A DNA stretch of 64,000 nt from Marixanthomonas ophiurae (lineage in GTDB: Bacteria; Bacteroidota; Bacteroidia; Flavobacteriales; Flavobacteriaceae): contig NZ_QVID01000001.1 in assembly GCF_003413745.1 (NCBI RefSeq), positions 2,191,089 through 2,255,088 of the forward strand, given 5' to 3'. The stretch's first letter is position 1, and each line of letters starts with the position of its first letter. Shown here piece by piece: positions 18,201-26,979 of this stretch. The translations under genes and the position numbers were made by a program. The notes beneath the pieces are model-generated. The model was not told the DNA's origin. It saw only the letters and a program-made list of their open reading frames with translations, and searched no databases.

Positions 18201-18919
18201 ATGTGATAGTATGCTGAAAAAGGACCGCCTTCTTCCGATTGTCGTATTAAGTTCTTTCTGTTTTTAAATTCATCAAACTGCCCATATTCTCCATTTGCCC
18301 TTTCAGGATTTTTTTGCTCTCCTTTTAGCTCTCTATTCAGAAACATATAACCATCTTGGTACTTGAGCGCATCACGGAAAGTTAGCGGATATGGAATACC
18401 TTGTTCAAAGAATGAATCGTAACCAGCCTTAGAAATCTTAATTTTTCTTTCTTCGGCTTTTGCTTGAGTATATAAGCCAAACGAAAATTCCACATCTATT
18501 TCTTTTATTGATTTATCTAATGCGACTGTAATACCTATGTTAGTGGGAAAGAAACTGTTTGTATCTAAGTTAAAATCTTGACGCTTAACTTTTACTTCTT
18601 CTTGCTTTTCTCCAATATCCTTAGTTTCCTCAATATCTGTTTCTTCATTTTCTAAGGTGTTTTCTTCTTCATTTTCATCAGTCAGTAATGATTCACTTTG
18701 TAGTGCTGCATCATCCTCATCTGCCTGCGTTTCTGGTGTTACAGATTTGTTGGGAAACAGTACACCACTGAAATATCTTGGTAAAGGGTAATCGGAAATA
18801 ATTTCTTCTTCATCAGGAAGTCCCCACATATCAGAGCCTGGACCTATCATTCCTCTTTGAATGCGGTCTTGAAATATTTGCCTTGCTTTTTTATCTATGT
18901 CATCAGTTTGATTCTTCAT
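15194..18919 (-). CDS. drmA: DISARM helicase DrmA
   Basis: The 1241-residue protein has an acidic N-terminal region (residues 60-110). An SF2 helicase core follows: Walker A WFPTGGGKTEAY (P586-T592), a DrmA-typical MRYTLRLLTAQQFERA helix (near 635), a cysteine-rich insert (CPWCGTKS, CINKQCHFH), the DEAH-box variant DELHLL (near 815), SATTRN (motif III), a VLATNMISVGIDI segment and motif VI QASSRVGR (near 1075). DrmA is the DNA translocase of DISARM, which restricts unmethylated phage DNA together with DrmB. It overlaps the 799-residue gene upstream by 17 bp and drmB by 10 bp. The gene carries a perfect 16-bp palindrome at 15449-15464. Confidence 0.9.
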   Translation of the reverse strand: MKNQTDDIDKKARQIFQDRIQRGMIGPGSDMWGLPDEEEIISDYPLPRYFSGVLFPNKSVTPETQADEDDAALQSESLLTDENEEENTLENEETDIEETKDIGEKQEEVKVKRQDFNLDTNSFFPTNIGITVALDKSIKEIDVEFSFGLYTQAKAEERKIKISKAGYDSFFEQGIPYPLTFRDALKYQDGYMFLNRELKGEQKNPERANGEYGQFDEFKNRKNLIRQSEEGGPFSAYYHIGKLEKLLGRAWKRTPFTFKETISIEKSFKSPISFNFPTEIYKLTDAGYNIKVYEDNRARFVKIQLVNCSEDHPANRFSNRSENLNFKSLFQGSIKVQSDGLIEYKDNSLNTYASDDEIRDEEAEEIELIYRNIKSYGIGHNCSVVWNENTKTVQSTFLPEQNINDVINEFEDSSLDKALDMRNLSIWGLSKDEIKANLVDFVASYQQWINKQIQEKNKLNPNEKVVAERVIQRQEQNYKRLKDNISLLDNEKVFEAFQLANTAMLIQLIVSNDKRLGKTEKDLFEIDKSINANRLIYFEQYDTLENLGFVPKYRPFQLAFLLLSLDEIAQPEKRKANNTVDLIWFPTGGGKTEAYLAVAAFTIAFRRISNESDYGGTSVIMRYTLRLLTAQQFERASRLIATLEFMRSQSEFKDTLKEEPISIGLWVGQASTPNKVAGDNGAGILVSQMDEEALKGDKGNPERKNVFQISSCPWCGTKSVSKEKNSKGITIWRYGFKVNKGELKVSCINKQCHFHEKLPIQVVDENLYKNPPTLLFGTVDKFAMLAWQEEAHNFFKANTDNGLPPDLIIQDELHLLNGPLGSITALYESTIELLCTKNGIAPKIISSTATTRNTQYQIEKLYGNRKVNIFPPSGINHNDSFFSRESTESKRRYIGFMPTGKTSIDTQLQLLAHLFVSRLEVYRNKETKDFANNYWTIVSYYNSLKDVGKIFNKVGDEVSNFTSTLQYRLEDLFNPIDDYRFNFAGISSRTEELTSRVESSRIKSILKELELPFDEKNIVTTDKGYRYLNDVVDFVLATNMISVGIDISRLNLMLINGMPKNIAEYIQASSRVGRKTNGLVVSLLDPNRAREKSYFEHFINFHQAFYKCVEPLSITPFTESTIDKMLTTSLVAFVRNTYPNLNKDNDAANFKSAFAKAYRDFIEQRFGANNKEMMAYFERRFQNVVEDWESKARASNDLKYKRLLKRPSDKNESAIDWTVMQSMREIDTDTFIRIKSNFEWQ

Positions 18920-21302
18920 CTTCAGTGATTGCTTTACTTTCTATTGTTCTTATCGGTGCTGCACTTCTTACAAAAGCTTGTATCTCCTCTGTTTGAAATT
19001 TGGATAGCATTTTACCTGTATTTTTTCCATCCGAAACGATGTAATCCATCACATCATCACTAAGGTCTCTACCTAAACTTATCATTAAGCCTCTATAAAA
19101 CCGTTTTACCTTTAATAATTCTACAAATGATCTATTAAGTGCTTCATCTTCAAACAACATTTTCATTGCTCTTAATTCGTTGTCACTATGCGGAAAACGC
19201 TCTTTATCTTCTTTATTAAGCCATTTAGAAATTGTTACTACGTTTGTTATTTTACTTCCTTTCGCTTTAAGTGAGCTTAGTAATCGGTCTTTATCGTAAT
19301 GTCTATCTTTTTCAATCCTGTTAGTAAAATATCTTGATAATGATTCCTTCCAAAGCCTTGACATTTTCTCAACTTCTTGGAATCTTCCATTACTATCTTC
19401 TTGTGACGCAATACTAAATAAGCGTTCTTTAGATAAATTATTATAGACTCTTACGGTGTCTCCTGCTAATACATTATAGGTCTTTGATTTAATCCATTTA
19501 CCATTCTTTTTTATCAGTACCGTTTTTGACCCATCGTATACTAAAGATTCTGTACTTCCTTGAAAATTGATACGATAATTAACCTGCTTGTGTGATTCAT
19601 AATCATAGGTTTGTTCTGAACGGTCGTTTCTTGTATAGAAGCCATCCATTATATCTTCTAAGGACTTATTTTCTATGACTTCTTTAAGTTTTACTTTAAA
19701 ATCTAATGCTGTGAGTTTTTTTCGGTCTTTAGACTGGTACTCAGTAATAAGACTATTGTCATATTTATCTATGTACGTTTTTATGACCTTAGCTTCTTCT
19801 GGATAGGAAAGAAAATGGAAACGATGTGGCGAATTGATTGCAAAATCAAGGACTTCATCATAATACTTGCCATTATTGTAAAGGCTAAGTACATATACCT
19901 TTTTGCTTCCATTTATATTTTTATGAAGTTCCTTAAATTCCTTTAGACTTAAAATCTTGTGATGCTTTCCTTTAAATTCGTCCTTCCAATTTTCTACTAA
20001 TCTTTTGGGAACAATTAAATAGTTTATAAATTTTAATCGCTCTAAATACTTTAATTTATTATTATTGAAGTTTTTAAAAATAGCATCAATATGTAGTCTT
20101 AATTGCGCTTGTGCCACTGTATCATCAAGCTCTAAATCGTAGAAATCTTGTTCGATAGTTTCTGATGCCACTTTTTTGATTAAATGCTGTACAAACTCTA
20201 CCTGCGATAAATTGCGACTATCATTAGGCTTTGCTAGAACCAATGCATATAAGAATCTGCGTAATCGCTTTACATTTAGTAAGGACATACTGTTTTCCTT
20301 TTCAAGTGTGCTTAGATAGGTCATTAACGCATCTATTTTTTCTTGAAAAACAGCATCTTCAATATTGATTGCTTTTATTTCGCCAGGTGCTTTATCTTCT
20401 AAATATTCAAACTCAGGAAAGGTCCATTTCCATTTTAAAAATTGGTTTTGTTCATCATTGAAGCCTTCACTACCCAAAATGATACAATTTGGAATATCTT
20501 CATTTCTAAGTGCTAAGCGAAGTTTTGTACTTACTTTATCTTTGTACTTATTTTTGCCTATGACAACAAGCGTTTCTATATCAATTCCTTTATTCAAAAC
20601 ATAGGTTTGTAGTGTATCATAGTCTGGCACACAATAAATCATAGGTTCAAGAGGGATGTGATTCCAATTTTCTCTACCTGAACGTGCAATCCACCTCATA
20701 GGTATTGCTTTTCTTATATCTATATCTATATAGTCTTGAGTACGTAGTTCTGACTCAAATTCATTTTTAGACATTATGATGGCAGATTTGTATTTGAATT
20801 GAGAGGGAATATTTTTAATATCAAAGATTAAATCGTAAAGCTTTCTATATTGTGTTAAGCGTGCTCTTGGTATTCGATTTATTAATTCTGCATCTACTAC
20901 TGCATATTTTCTTAATTGTTTCTTATTAATATACTTTGTGCCGTTTCTATTTTTGAGGATGTAATCTTTACCATCATATTTGATAAAAACAAAACGTTCT
21001 CCAGATGGGTGTTGTAGCACTGCTCCAGATTCAAATGTTGTTGCATCGTCACAGAAATTTTTGAAAAACAAAGAAATAGCTACAGATAGAACCGCAGGAA
21101 ATTGTGATAATGCAGGTAATTCTTTATCAAATGATTCTATAAACAAGTTTTCCTCTTTACTGATGGCTTTGTCTATTAAATAGAAGTTGATGGCTTGAAA
21201 ATCTGAAAGATTTAAAGCCTCTAAGCGGTACTCTTTGGTTAAGTACTCTTTAGCTTTATTTATTAGTTCTTGTGTATAGGTTTTGATTATTTGCATATTC
21301 AA
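18903..21302 (-). CDS. DrmE-like protein of class 2 DISARM (assignment by size and position)
   Basis: The 799-residue protein has no motif I can name with certainty. An N-terminal segment (residues about 65-135: FPAVLSVAISLFFKNFCDD, SGAVLQHPSGERFVFIKYDG) is followed by alpha/beta segments such as TLVVIGKNKYKDKV, PNCIILGSEGF and KKVYVLSLYNNGKYYDEVLD, resembling a helicase-like or nucleotide-binding fold without a recognisable P-loop. Class 2 DISARM loci carry DrmE of about this size beside drmA. Here the gene abuts the Argonaute gene exactly and overlaps drmA by 17 bp. I call it DrmE-like on context; profile comparison is needed. It is cytoplasmic, with no signal peptide. Confidence 0.55.
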   Translation of the reverse strand: MNMQIIKTYTQELINKAKEYLTKEYRLEALNLSDFQAINFYLIDKAISKEENLFIESFDKELPALSQFPAVLSVAISLFFKNFCDDATTFESGAVLQHPSGERFVFIKYDGKDYILKNRNGTKYINKKQLRKYAVVDAELINRIPRARLTQYRKLYDLIFDIKNIPSQFKYKSAIIMSKNEFESELRTQDYIDIDIRKAIPMRWIARSGRENWNHIPLEPMIYCVPDYDTLQTYVLNKGIDIETLVVIGKNKYKDKVSTKLRLALRNEDIPNCIILGSEGFNDEQNQFLKWKWTFPEFEYLEDKAPGEIKAINIEDAVFQEKIDALMTYLSTLEKENSMSLLNVKRLRRFLYALVLAKPNDSRNLSQVEFVQHLIKKVASETIEQDFYDLELDDTVAQAQLRLHIDAIFKNFNNNKLKYLERLKFINYLIVPKRLVENWKDEFKGKHHKILSLKEFKELHKNINGSKKVYVLSLYNNGKYYDEVLDFAINSPHRFHFLSYPEEAKVIKTYIDKYDNSLITEYQSKDRKKLTALDFKVKLKEVIENKSLEDIMDGFYTRNDRSEQTYDYESHKQVNYRINFQGSTESLVYDGSKTVLIKKNGKWIKSKTYNVLAGDTVRVYNNLSKERLFSIASQEDSNGRFQEVEKMSRLWKESLSRYFTNRIEKDRHYDKDRLLSSLKAKGSKITNVVTISKWLNKEDKERFPHSDNELRAMKMLFEDEALNRSFVELLKVKRFYRGLMISLGRDLSDDVMDYIVSDGKNTGKMLSKFQTEEIQAFVRSAAPIRTIESKAITEDEESN

Positions 21303-23414
21303 TTATAAAAACCAAAGTTTATCCTTAGCGTGGTCAGGGATGGGTGCTTCAAACCTTGGGGCAATTTTGGCTACCATTTCTGAATACTTAATAGTAATGG
21401 GTACATTTTGTTGTCGTAGTGATTTCCAATATAGTCTGCTGAATTGGTACACTTGGGTTAGTAATTCTGTGATAACATCCATATCTTCCAATGTTTCTTT
21501 ATCTGGGCTACTCACTTTTATTTTTATGGGAAATGGGTAGCCTTCTGTATCTGAGTACCATTGTGAATTAGGGTATCTGGCATTATTGAATAATAAGTAT
21601 TGGTTTTTATCAATACGTATGGTTGTACCACTTACAGGCATTAACTTTTTATTCCAATTGAGATCGTAGGCTATTATGTCTTGAGATTCTGTTTTATTGA
21701 TATTTAAGATGTACAAAGGCACTTTTAATTTTAGTGCATTCATTCCTCTTATGATGGGTTCCAGTTCTTCTTTTTTCATTTCCTTGTAAAAATGAATAAC
21801 CACCTTGTCTGCTTCTGCTACTGCGGTAAAATCTCGAATAGCTTTACAGATGCTGCCAGCCAATAATTTTGTTTCGCCTTGATCGAAATATTCAAACCCT
21901 CTAAAGAGTCCGTTGTTCTGAAAACTAAAGGCACTTGCAATGTATCTTCTGTTTTCGCCTTGATTGGTAAATGCTCCAACACCAATTACTAACTCCTTTT
22001 TATCTGTTACTGCTAATTTCCAAGGTGCTCCGCCTAATTTGGCGTGTATCGCCAATGCCATATTTTGTAATGAAAATTGAAATGTATATTGGTTTTCAAT
22101 ATTCAGTATCATTTTTTGATAATCTACTACCTGTGTTATAATACCTTCATTTAAAAACAATTCCTTAATTTTGACATAGATTTCCCGGTCTTCTGGATTA
22201 GGCGAATATTTATCGAAGGGGCTGATATAAAACCCTGCATAGCGAATGTTATCTTGGTCGAATGAAAGTTGTTCTAACTTTTCAATTATTTCTGGCATTG
22301 GGTTAGATTCATCCGTAAACTCAATAAAATGATCTTTTGAAGTTTCACATTTTATATTTACATAATCCTCTATTCCTTTAAAGTAAACCTTTTTGGCTTG
22401 AACACCGTTTTTCAATTTATCATAAAATTCTTTAATTCCTTCCTTGTGGGATGTGTGATATACAAAGAAAAACTTAATGTTTTGGATTGGTGGCCGTCTA
22501 TATGGATTTAAGGTGTTCATTGCCATTTTTGGCACTAAACTCGTTTGTCTATTTTGGTTTTCATCTTTGCCAAATTCCAACAAGCCTATTCTTGGATCGA
22601 TATGGCTTGTTCGATTGAGGGGCACGTCAATAAACTCATCTTTCGCGAAAGAGAACATAGATTTGAATTCGTCTGTAAAGAGATATTTATTTGCGAAACT
22701 ATTAATCAATGTCACATATTTTTGATACTTATTTACAGGTTTGTCTGGTGCATCGATAGGGATGTCTAATGCTCTTGCCAATTCTAATCTAAATAATGGA
22801 AATGCTTTGTCAAATGCAATACTATTGTAAAAATCTTGTTGTTCTTCAGTATCTAATGGCATTTGATAATTAAAGGTTGTTTGACCATAAACGCAGCGTT
22901 TTATATGCTCGGTGCCATCAATTTCTTTCACTGATTTAGTTAATACTTTAGAAGTACCATCATACGCTACTACCAACTCTGGTAAGTCTGTAAGTTTTTG
23001 AAAATGTATTTTAAATGAGAACTTATAATACAGATTGAAATGCTCTGTGTTATTTTTTATTGAAGGCACCCAAACTTGAATATCCCTAACAAAATTCTTT
23101 CCTACAATAAACCCTTTTTCATAGAAATAGGATCGTAAACGATGTCTTAAATACTGATGATAAATTCTTAACTCTCTCTTGTCCCGAAGATTAATTTTAA
23201 TTTTGGGTGCATTAGTCAATGAATCGTCAAACGTTGCATATATTTTGTCTTGAGTAGATAAATCTATGTCAGGAAAAGCTTCGTGAATTTGTTTTGAAAA
23301 CTTTGATTTATCGATTATATGACTTCCTTCTATATCATCTAAGGTTAGTGAGATAGTTGGTGTACTTGCTGGCCATTTGAAATTGAGAATATTTGACTTT
23401 AAATGCTCATTCAT
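21303..23414 (-). CDS. Long prokaryotic Argonaute (Piwi-domain protein), catalytic tetrad apparently lost
   Basis: The 703-residue protein ends in the typical Piwi C-terminus (PITIKYSEMVAKIAPRF, then KDKLWFL). MID-like residues 390-470 include FQFSLQNMALAIHAKLGG and APWKLAV, with K459 at the position that contacts the guide 5' end. In the Piwi domain the first catalytic Asp of the DEDX tetrad is replaced (VIGVGAF, G480), and the third (usually HRDG-like) reads VVIHFYKEM (Y543). So slicing is unlikely. Argonautes use small nucleic acid guides to find invader DNA or RNA. An inactive one would recruit a partner effector: here the LlaJI nuclease, the DrmA/B machinery or the exonuclease encoded next to it are candidates (inference). 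It starts 12 bp after the LlaJI nuclease gene and abuts the next gene. Confidence 0.85.
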   Translation of the reverse strand: MNEHLKSNILNFKWPASTPTISLTLDDIEGSHIIDKSKFSKQIHEAFPDIDLSTQDKIYATFDDSLTNAPKIKINLRDKRELRIYHQYLRHRLRSYFYEKGFIVGKNFVRDIQVWVPSIKNNTEHFNLYYKFSFKIHFQKLTDLPELVVAYDGTSKVLTKSVKEIDGTEHIKRCVYGQTTFNYQMPLDTEEQQDFYNSIAFDKAFPLFRLELARALDIPIDAPDKPVNKYQKYVTLINSFANKYLFTDEFKSMFSFAKDEFIDVPLNRTSHIDPRIGLLEFGKDENQNRQTSLVPKMAMNTLNPYRRPPIQNIKFFFVYHTSHKEGIKEFYDKLKNGVQAKKVYFKGIEDYVNIKCETSKDHFIEFTDESNPMPEIIEKLEQLSFDQDNIRYAGFYISPFDKYSPNPEDREIYVKIKELFLNEGIITQVVDYQKMILNIENQYTFQFSLQNMALAIHAKLGGAPWKLAVTDKKELVIGVGAFTNQGENRRYIASAFSFQNNGLFRGFEYFDQGETKLLAGSICKAIRDFTAVAEADKVVIHFYKEMKKEELEPIIRGMNALKLKVPLYILNINKTESQDIIAYDLNWNKKLMPVSGTTIRIDKNQYLLFNNARYPNSQWYSDTEGYPFPIKIKVSSPDKETLEDMDVITELLTQVYQFSRLYWKSLRQQNVPITIKYSEMVAKIAPRFEAPIPDHAKDKLWFL

Positions 23415-23426
23415 AAACTATTAATT

Positions 23427-25103
23427 TCATTCAAAATTTTCTAAAAGTTCAAAATTATCTAAAAATGGGGTTAAACTATCGTCCTTTGCGTGCTTGGCTA
23501 AAATTAATCTGCTATCTACAGTCGTGATACATTTACCGTTTAGTGATTTAAAATTATCTCTGATGTAATCGGCTTTTTGTTCTTCTGCAATAGTTGATTG
23601 ATAGAATGTGAACTGACTTAATTGAGGGTTGTTGAAGTAGTCTATAAAACCACTTCTAAAAATGTTTTTTACTTCCAATTGGAATTTCTGCAAACTGGTA
23701 GGTGTGTATGCCGTATAGGCTTTGAGAACAAAAAGGAAATTGATAGTATACTGATGTACAAACAGCGTATCACGGTCAAAAAGCCTGTGTTTCCAATGGT
23801 ATTTACATTCTGGTTCTTCATTTAAAACTTTTATTTGGTGATCATTATAATTGGATTCATTTTTAATTCGACCGTATATAAAAAAATTAGGGGTAATGTT
23901 GTAGCCTTCAGTCAAGTTATCTCGATATCTGACTCTAGGGTTATGGTATTGCCCAGTATCGTTTAATAATTCAATATTGTAGAGAATGATATTCTTTGCA
24001 TAAGTAATCTGTTTGTACTTAGAAAATTTTCCAGCTTCCCTATCAGTTTTATAGTATTTTGAATCCCCGATAAAAAAGATGTTGCTATTGTCGATGATGG
24101 ACTGGTCTTCATAAATATGGTCTATAAGTTTGCCATCCTCATTTTTCTTTAAATGTTGTATGTCACTGTCACTTGCCACTTTATCTGTAAATAACTTGTC
24201 AATCATATCTTCAAATATGATGTTGTAGTTATTCACACAGATATATTCTTCTTTGTCTTTTTTACTGCTTGCCTTGCTGTTGTTTGTAAAATAGAGTTCG
24301 CACAGCTGATACATTCTTCTGAGTGTATCATTGAAATAGCGATATTTTATTTTACGCAACTTTGATAACCCATATTCATTTGCGCATAGTCGGTCAAACT
24401 TGATTCCTGTTATGAGGTTGTAGGACTTATCAATCTTTAGATTTAGTTGATGCGCTTGATTGAGTTTTTTAAGAATTGAGAAGTAATAGGTTATGAGTTC
24501 TTCTTCTACATTGCGCACCTTTCTCTTGTTACGAATGCCTAAATAGACAGGCATACCCGATGCAGTCATTAACGGCAATCCTTTCCGTACCGTTTTTTCC
24601 CATTTCGGTTTAGTAACCTTATTAGTCACCTGCTCTATGTGGTGCTGTAAGATGAAGTTTTTGTTTTTCTTATAGAAATTGGTAAAGGCTAAAACAATGT
24701 CGAGGTATGAATAGTTATTGTTTCCAATATTAGTATTTAACTCAAAGGTTTTGGATGGATTAAGTAAGCTGTTCTTTTCCCATCTGCGGTTGTATTCAAT
24801 AAGACTGTTGTAAAAATATATGGATAGTTCACGTAACCATTGTAGGTCTTGGTCGTGTTTTACAGAAGTATCTTTAAGCGCATCGTACAACTCCTCAGTA
24901 CTCTTATCAAATATGGTAGTTGTACCATCTTTCATAAAAACCTTTGGTAACATAAAGACCAATTCATTGTTTTTATAAGAGTGGTAGTAGCCAACCGATT
25001 TGATTACTCCCTTATTTCCAGTCTGTTTGTAGAATTTGAAGTCATCAAAGAGGGGTTCCAGCTTTGTAACCGGATATTCTTGTTCCTCAATTAATAACTT
25101 CAT
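23427..25103 (-). CDS. LlaJI-family restriction endonuclease (McrC-like nuclease subunit)
   Basis: The 558-residue protein matches the LlaJI R2/McrC type in layout. A beta-rich N-terminal part contacts the motor, and a PD-(D/E)xK nuclease follows: E298 in NIIFEDMIDKL, D328 in IDHIYED, and D347-S-K349 in FFIGDSKYYK. The Asp and Lys of the catalytic motif are intact, so it should cut DNA. It needs a McrB-like GTPase motor, which is the gene just upstream (17-bp overlap). With two methyltransferases in the same operon, the set looks like a LlaJI restriction-modification system that cuts unmethylated sites rather than a methyl-dependent McrBC. The Argonaute gene follows after 12 bp. Confidence 0.82.
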   Translation of the reverse strand: MKLLIEEQEYPVTKLEPLFDDFKFYKQTGNKGVIKSVGYYHSYKNNELVFMLPKVFMKDGTTTIFDKSTEELYDALKDTSVKHDQDLQWLRELSIYFYNSLIEYNRRWEKNSLLNPSKTFELNTNIGNNNYSYLDIVLAFTNFYKKNKNFILQHHIEQVTNKVTKPKWEKTVRKGLPLMTASGMPVYLGIRNKRKVRNVEEELITYYFSILKKLNQAHQLNLKIDKSYNLITGIKFDRLCANEYGLSKLRKIKYRYFNDTLRRMYQLCELYFTNNSKASSKKDKEEYICVNNYNIIFEDMIDKLFTDKVASDSDIQHLKKNEDGKLIDHIYEDQSIIDNSNIFFIGDSKYYKTDREAGKFSKYKQITYAKNIILYNIELLNDTGQYHNPRVRYRDNLTEGYNITPNFFIYGRIKNESNYNDHQIKVLNEEPECKYHWKHRLFDRDTLFVHQYTINFLFVLKAYTAYTPTSLQKFQLEVKNIFRSGFIDYFNNPQLSQFTFYQSTIAEEQKADYIRDNFKSLNGKCITTVDSRLILAKHAKDDSLTPFLDNFELLENFE

Positions 25104-26979
25104 CTTGTTGCTTTTCTTGACCGTTTTGAGGTTGTTCTGCTATTTCTACATTAATCCGCTCCAGTAGTGCTATAAGTTTGTCTAAACCTTTTGACTTGAT
25201 AGGAAAGTAACTTTCATAGGCTTCATTTTCAGCAAAGACATTGTTCTTTTCATCTTTGAATACGTCATTCCAGAGATAGAACAAGACTTTGTTTACAAAA
25301 GCTTCTAATGTTATTGCACCGTCTGCATTAGGTTTGATAAAGTAATTACCAATGCACTTATCCATACCAAGAGTAGGTTCATTTTGTATGTGCTCTGTAT
25401 TGATTTTTGAAATGAAATCATTCCATCTGAAACTTCTGTTATCGTCAAGTTGTACTGTATAGGAATAAGAAGGGTTAGATTTTCCTTCCTCTGTTGTCTC
25501 ATCGTAGCAAATAGGTATGTACTCCCAATCCCATCGTCTTTTAAATGCACTATCCATTGGAAACAGCGATTGGTCTGATGTGTTCATCGTTGCGTAGATG
25601 TACAAATTACTCGGTAACTTCAGTCCATTTTTAAGCCCATCGTGGTCTGTTCCCAATTCTTCTTCTAAATACTTTTGAAATTCATCCGATGGCGTAACCG
25701 TATAATTGGCATCGCGGTCTAATAATTGGAATATGTCGCCAAAAATCTCTGCACAATTACCACGGTTAATTTCTTCTATTGCAAGGAAATATTTGTTTTC
25801 ACTCTCAATGTTTTTCCATGCTTTTACATAGATGTTAGCAAATGCCTGTGGTACAAATTTGTATTGGATGTCAAATTTGCCATCATCACCTTTTACTGAG
25901 ATAGGTTTATACCCACCGACAAATGATGCGTAATCAAAATCGGGATGAAATGTGATACGTTCCTTTTGCTCTTGCGGAACTCCTTTAAGAATTTGGTCAA
26001 GTTTATAGGATTTCCCTGTTCCTGGTGCTCCGTAAAAAATTTTGTTATTCATATTTTTTGATGGGTTAAAGGCTATATTATCATCAGCATCAACTGGTGA
26101 ATTGTCTATATTAATTGACGTTTCTTTTGGGGATAGATTTAGTGCAGTTTTTACTCGCTCGAAATACTTAGAAATGCTTTCTTCATCCGTATCATCTTTT
26201 AACGTAAAATCATTACCATCATATCGCAAGTAAAAGTGTAAATTATCCTTTACAACACTATTTAAAACTCTTAATGGACCAACATCCTCTTTTTCATCTC
26301 TTCCTACTACCTTTAGCCCTTCACTTAAATGTGCATAAATGCCTTCTTGCTGAAATATAGTTTCTTGACCACCTTGTCTAATCTTAAAAGTAGCTTCTTC
26401 CGAAAACGCTGTTAAAAGTTTGGATACCTTTTCCTCAGTTGCACCTGTCTCTAAATTACTGCCTGTTAGTTGATTGAAAAGAAAGTTTTTTGCGGATGTA
26501 TTTACGTTGACAAGGTCACCTTTTAAAACTACGTCTATAATGTCAAGATTAGTAGAGAAGTTCAAAAGTTTGCTATACCGTTCACCACCTGTTCTTTCAG
26601 CAGTATTCCCTCGGTCTGCTACAAAATTTATCTCACCGAGCTTCCAATATAGCTGCAAAGCAACTTGTAAAGATTCTAAATGTTGTTTGAAGAGTGGTGT
26701 ACTATTTAAATTAGAAATTAAAACAGAAGCTTCTATATCAGCTTCACCCAACTGGTCTTGAAAAAATTCAGCAATTGGTTCTTCCAAAGCAGTTTTCAGC
26801 TTAATTGCTATTTTTCCAACATTGTCATATTCTTCAGCATATTCAAGGCTACTAATATCCGATACTGCATAAATTGCATATAGACCCGCAAAAAGCTGAT
26901 TGCTTTGGGGTAGGGAACATTTTATACCTAATCGAAGATTAAGTTCCTCACGAGGTGTTATACTATTTGGTAGTTGCAT
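25087..26979 (-). CDS. McrB-like AAA+ GTPase motor of the LlaJI system
   Basis: The 630-residue protein has a variable N-terminal region (1-300), which in this family recognises the DNA site, then a McrB-type AAA+ domain. Walker A is YGAPGTGKS (317-324), Walker B is IEEINRGN (401-408), and the McrB signature MNTSDQSLFPMDSAFKRRWD lies near 458-477. These motifs separate McrB/LlaJI R1 proteins from other AAA+ ATPases, and they use GTP. The motor would translocate DNA and activate the nuclease encoded downstream. It overlaps the C5-methyltransferase gene by 17 bp upstream and the nuclease gene by 17 bp downstream. The C-terminus is Gln/Glu rich. Confidence 0.87.
   Translation of the reverse strand: MQLPNSITPREELNLRLGIKCSLPQSNQLFAGLYAIYAVSDISSLEYAEEYDNVGKIAIKLKTALEEPIAEFFQDQLGEADIEASVLISNLNSTPLFKQHLESLQVALQLYWKLGEINFVADRGNTAERTGGERYSKLLNFSTNLDIIDVVLKGDLVNVNTSAKNFLFNQLTGSNLETGATEEKVSKLLTAFSEEATFKIRQGGQETIFQQEGIYAHLSEGLKVVGRDEKEDVGPLRVLNSVVKDNLHFYLRYDGNDFTLKDDTDEESISKYFERVKTALNLSPKETSINIDNSPVDADDNIAFNPSKNMNNKIFYGAPGTGKSYKLDQILKGVPQEQKERITFHPDFDYASFVGGYKPISVKGDDGKFDIQYKFVPQAFANIYVKAWKNIESENKYFLAIEEINRGNCAEIFGDIFQLLDRDANYTVTPSDEFQKYLEEELGTDHDGLKNGLKLPSNLYIYATMNTSDQSLFPMDSAFKRRWDWEYIPICYDETTEEGKSNPSYSYTVQLDDNRSFRWNDFISKINTEHIQNEPTLGMDKCIGNYFIKPNADGAITLEAFVNKVLFYLWNDVFKDEKNNVFAENEAYESYFPIKSKGLDKLIALLERINVEIAEQPQNGQEKQQDEVIN

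Noticed and set aside
25087..25103. Methyl-dependent McrBC as the function of the McrB/LlaJI pair
   Set aside because: Two methyltransferase genes in the same operon would create sites that McrBC attacks; the LlaJI-type reading avoids this. Not fully excluded.
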